From JBCBTD01 sp039818825 (GTDB taxonomy: Bacteria; Pseudomonadota; Alphaproteobacteria; Geminicoccales; Geminicoccaceae), in the NCBI GenBank assembly GCA_039818825.1, contig JBCBTD010000042.1, positions 1 to 34,429 on the forward strand: DNA of 34,429 bases. The letters are read 5' to 3'. Shown here piece by piece: positions 33,731 through 34,429 of the stretch (positions are counted from its first letter, which is position 1; the number at the start of each line of letters is the position of its first letter). The notes under the pieces were generated by a model, which did not search any database, had not been told where the DNA came from, and saw only the letters and a program-made list of their open reading frames with translations. A program made the translations under genes and the position numbers.

Positions 33731-34429
33731 TCAGAGCCTGCCTTCCACGACCTCGATGACCAGACCGATCGTCCGCATGCGAAGGATGTCGCGAGGGGTG
33801 AGCTTGAAGTCGAAGGCTTCCTCGAGCGAGATCACCAGTTCCATGTGCGAATAGGAGTCCCAGCCCATCACCGTCTCCGGGTCGTCGGCCGGCTCGAGGG
33901 TCGCTGGGTCGACGTTGAACGTGGCACCGATGACCTCGAGCACGCGTTCCGCCGTGGTCGCGTCGCCGGCCGATTTGGGTGCCAGCTGCCGCTCGATCTC
34001 CTGGCGCAGCGCGTCCTGGACGATCTTTCCCGACGGCCCGCGCGGCAGTTTGTCGACGGTCAATACCTTGTCCGGGAAGAGCTCGCGGGACAGCCGCCTG
34101 CGCGCTTCGGTCTCGACCTCGCGCAGTCGGCCGCCTGGCGCCAGTTCGATGCAGGCGACGACGATCTGCTCGAACACCGCGTCGGCCATACCGATGACGG
34201 CCGCGCCGGCGACGCCATCGACGGTCTCGAAGCCGCCGAGCACGTCCTCGGGGTAGATCGAGACGCCGCCACGCTTGATCAGGTTCTTCTTGCGCCCGAC
34301 GAAGTGGACGAAGCCATCGCCGTCGGTCCTGACGATGTCGCCGGTACGGAACCAGCCGTCGTCGAGGACCGCGGCGGTGCCGACATCGTCGCCGAGATAA
34401 CCTGTCATCACGTTGTCGCCGCGCAGCCA
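33731..34429 (-). CDS. Acyl-activating ligase fused to a C-terminal carrier protein (partial, 5' end outside window)
   Basis: Only the last 232 residues are in the window; the frame is open to the edge. The visible part begins in the ANL core: GYLGDD, then DGWFRTGDIVRTDGDGFVHFVGR (A7/A8), KNLIKRGGVSIYPEDV and the A10 lysine in KLPRGPSGKIV. After a short linker (APKSAGDATTAER) comes a carrier domain of about 80 residues with the phosphopantetheine serine in MGWDSYSHMELV (Ser codon 33856-33854). The enzyme would activate a carboxylate as an adenylate and load it on its own carrier arm, doing the work of DltA plus DltC in one chain. The A8 region resembles acyl-CoA ligases more than D-alanine ligase, so the cargo may be another acyl group. 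It leads into the SGNH-like, MBOAT and microprotein genes. Confidence 0.9.
   Translation of the reverse strand, partial: WLRGDNVMTGYLGDDVGTAAVLDDGWFRTGDIVRTDGDGFVHFVGRKKNLIKRGGVSIYPEDVLGGFETVDGVAGAAVIGMADAVFEQIVVACIELAPGGRLREVETEARRRLSRELFPDKVLTVDKLPRGPSGKIVQDALRQEIERQLAPKSAGDATTAERVLEVIGATFNVDPATLEPADDPETVMGWDSYSHMELVISLEEAFDFKLTPRDILRMRTIGLVIEVVEGRL

Noticed and set aside
31541..34429. Interpretation of the MBOAT locus as alginate (AlgI/AlgJ/AlgF) or peptidoglycan (PatA/PatB) O-acetylation
   Set aside because: Those systems carry no dedicated ligase-carrier protein; the fused ligase-carrier and the terminal Tyr hexapeptide fit a Dlt-like relay better. Not excluded for the MBOAT alone.

Overview
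The window is GC-rich (roughly two thirds G+C by eye). It reads as a chromosomal segment of an alphaproteobacterium, probably a Rhodospirillales-like lineage. That placement is inferred from gene orders such as purC-purS-purQ-purL-bolA-grxD and rpmI-rplT-pheS-pheT followed by lepA, and from the codon usage; no rRNA gene is present to confirm it. Nearly every base lies in or next to a gene. No tRNA, rRNA or CRISPR array was seen.

Layout. 1-116: possible remnant of a disrupted gene. 111-1359: degenerate IS3-family (IS407-like) insertion sequence with an intact orfA and a doubly damaged orfB. 1497-2432: membrane protein of unknown function. 2667-6165: two overlapping minus-strand genes, a Ldh_2-type 2-hydroxyacid dehydrogenase and a 799-residue adenylate-forming enzyme with an extra N-terminal Rossmann-like region; they diverge from an HpcH/HpaI aldolase (6345-7139). 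7197-13106: minus-strand translation cluster rpmI, rplT, pheS, pheT, lepA with a recognisable promoter at 13161-13189. 13222-15803: polar amino-acid ABC uptake genes (permease, binding protein, permease; no ATPase in view). 15890-17134: exported TPR protein. 17257-19178: small zincin-like metallopeptidase and a GlcD/DLD-type FAD dehydrogenase. 19188-20541: AdaA-like methylation sensor/regulator overlapping a PEP mutase/isocitrate lyase-family gene. 20718-21392: secreted SYLF-domain protein. 21561-26042: purine biosynthesis cluster plus bolA and the CGFS glutaredoxin, with a likely promoter at 21466-21494. 26053-31297: complete peptide/nickel-type ABC importer (binding protein, two permeases, two ATPases).

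The most interesting region is the right end, 31541-34429, all on the minus strand. In transcription order it holds the C-terminal part of an acyl-activating ligase fused to a carrier protein, a membrane-anchored SGNH-like protein, an MBOAT acyltransferase, and a 46-residue single-pass microprotein starting one base after the MBOAT stop. This has the parts list of the Gram-positive Dlt system (DltA, DltC, DltD, DltB, DltX), and the microprotein ends in a hexapeptide (F-A-Y-W-R-I) resembling the tyrosine acyl-shuttle motif of DltX. I read it as an envelope-polymer acylation system in a Gram-negative bacterium. Cargo and acceptor are unknown. A one-base change in a four-base homopolymer at the MBOAT/microprotein junction would fuse the two, so the locus is either a natural split of a fused architecture or carries a sequencing indel.
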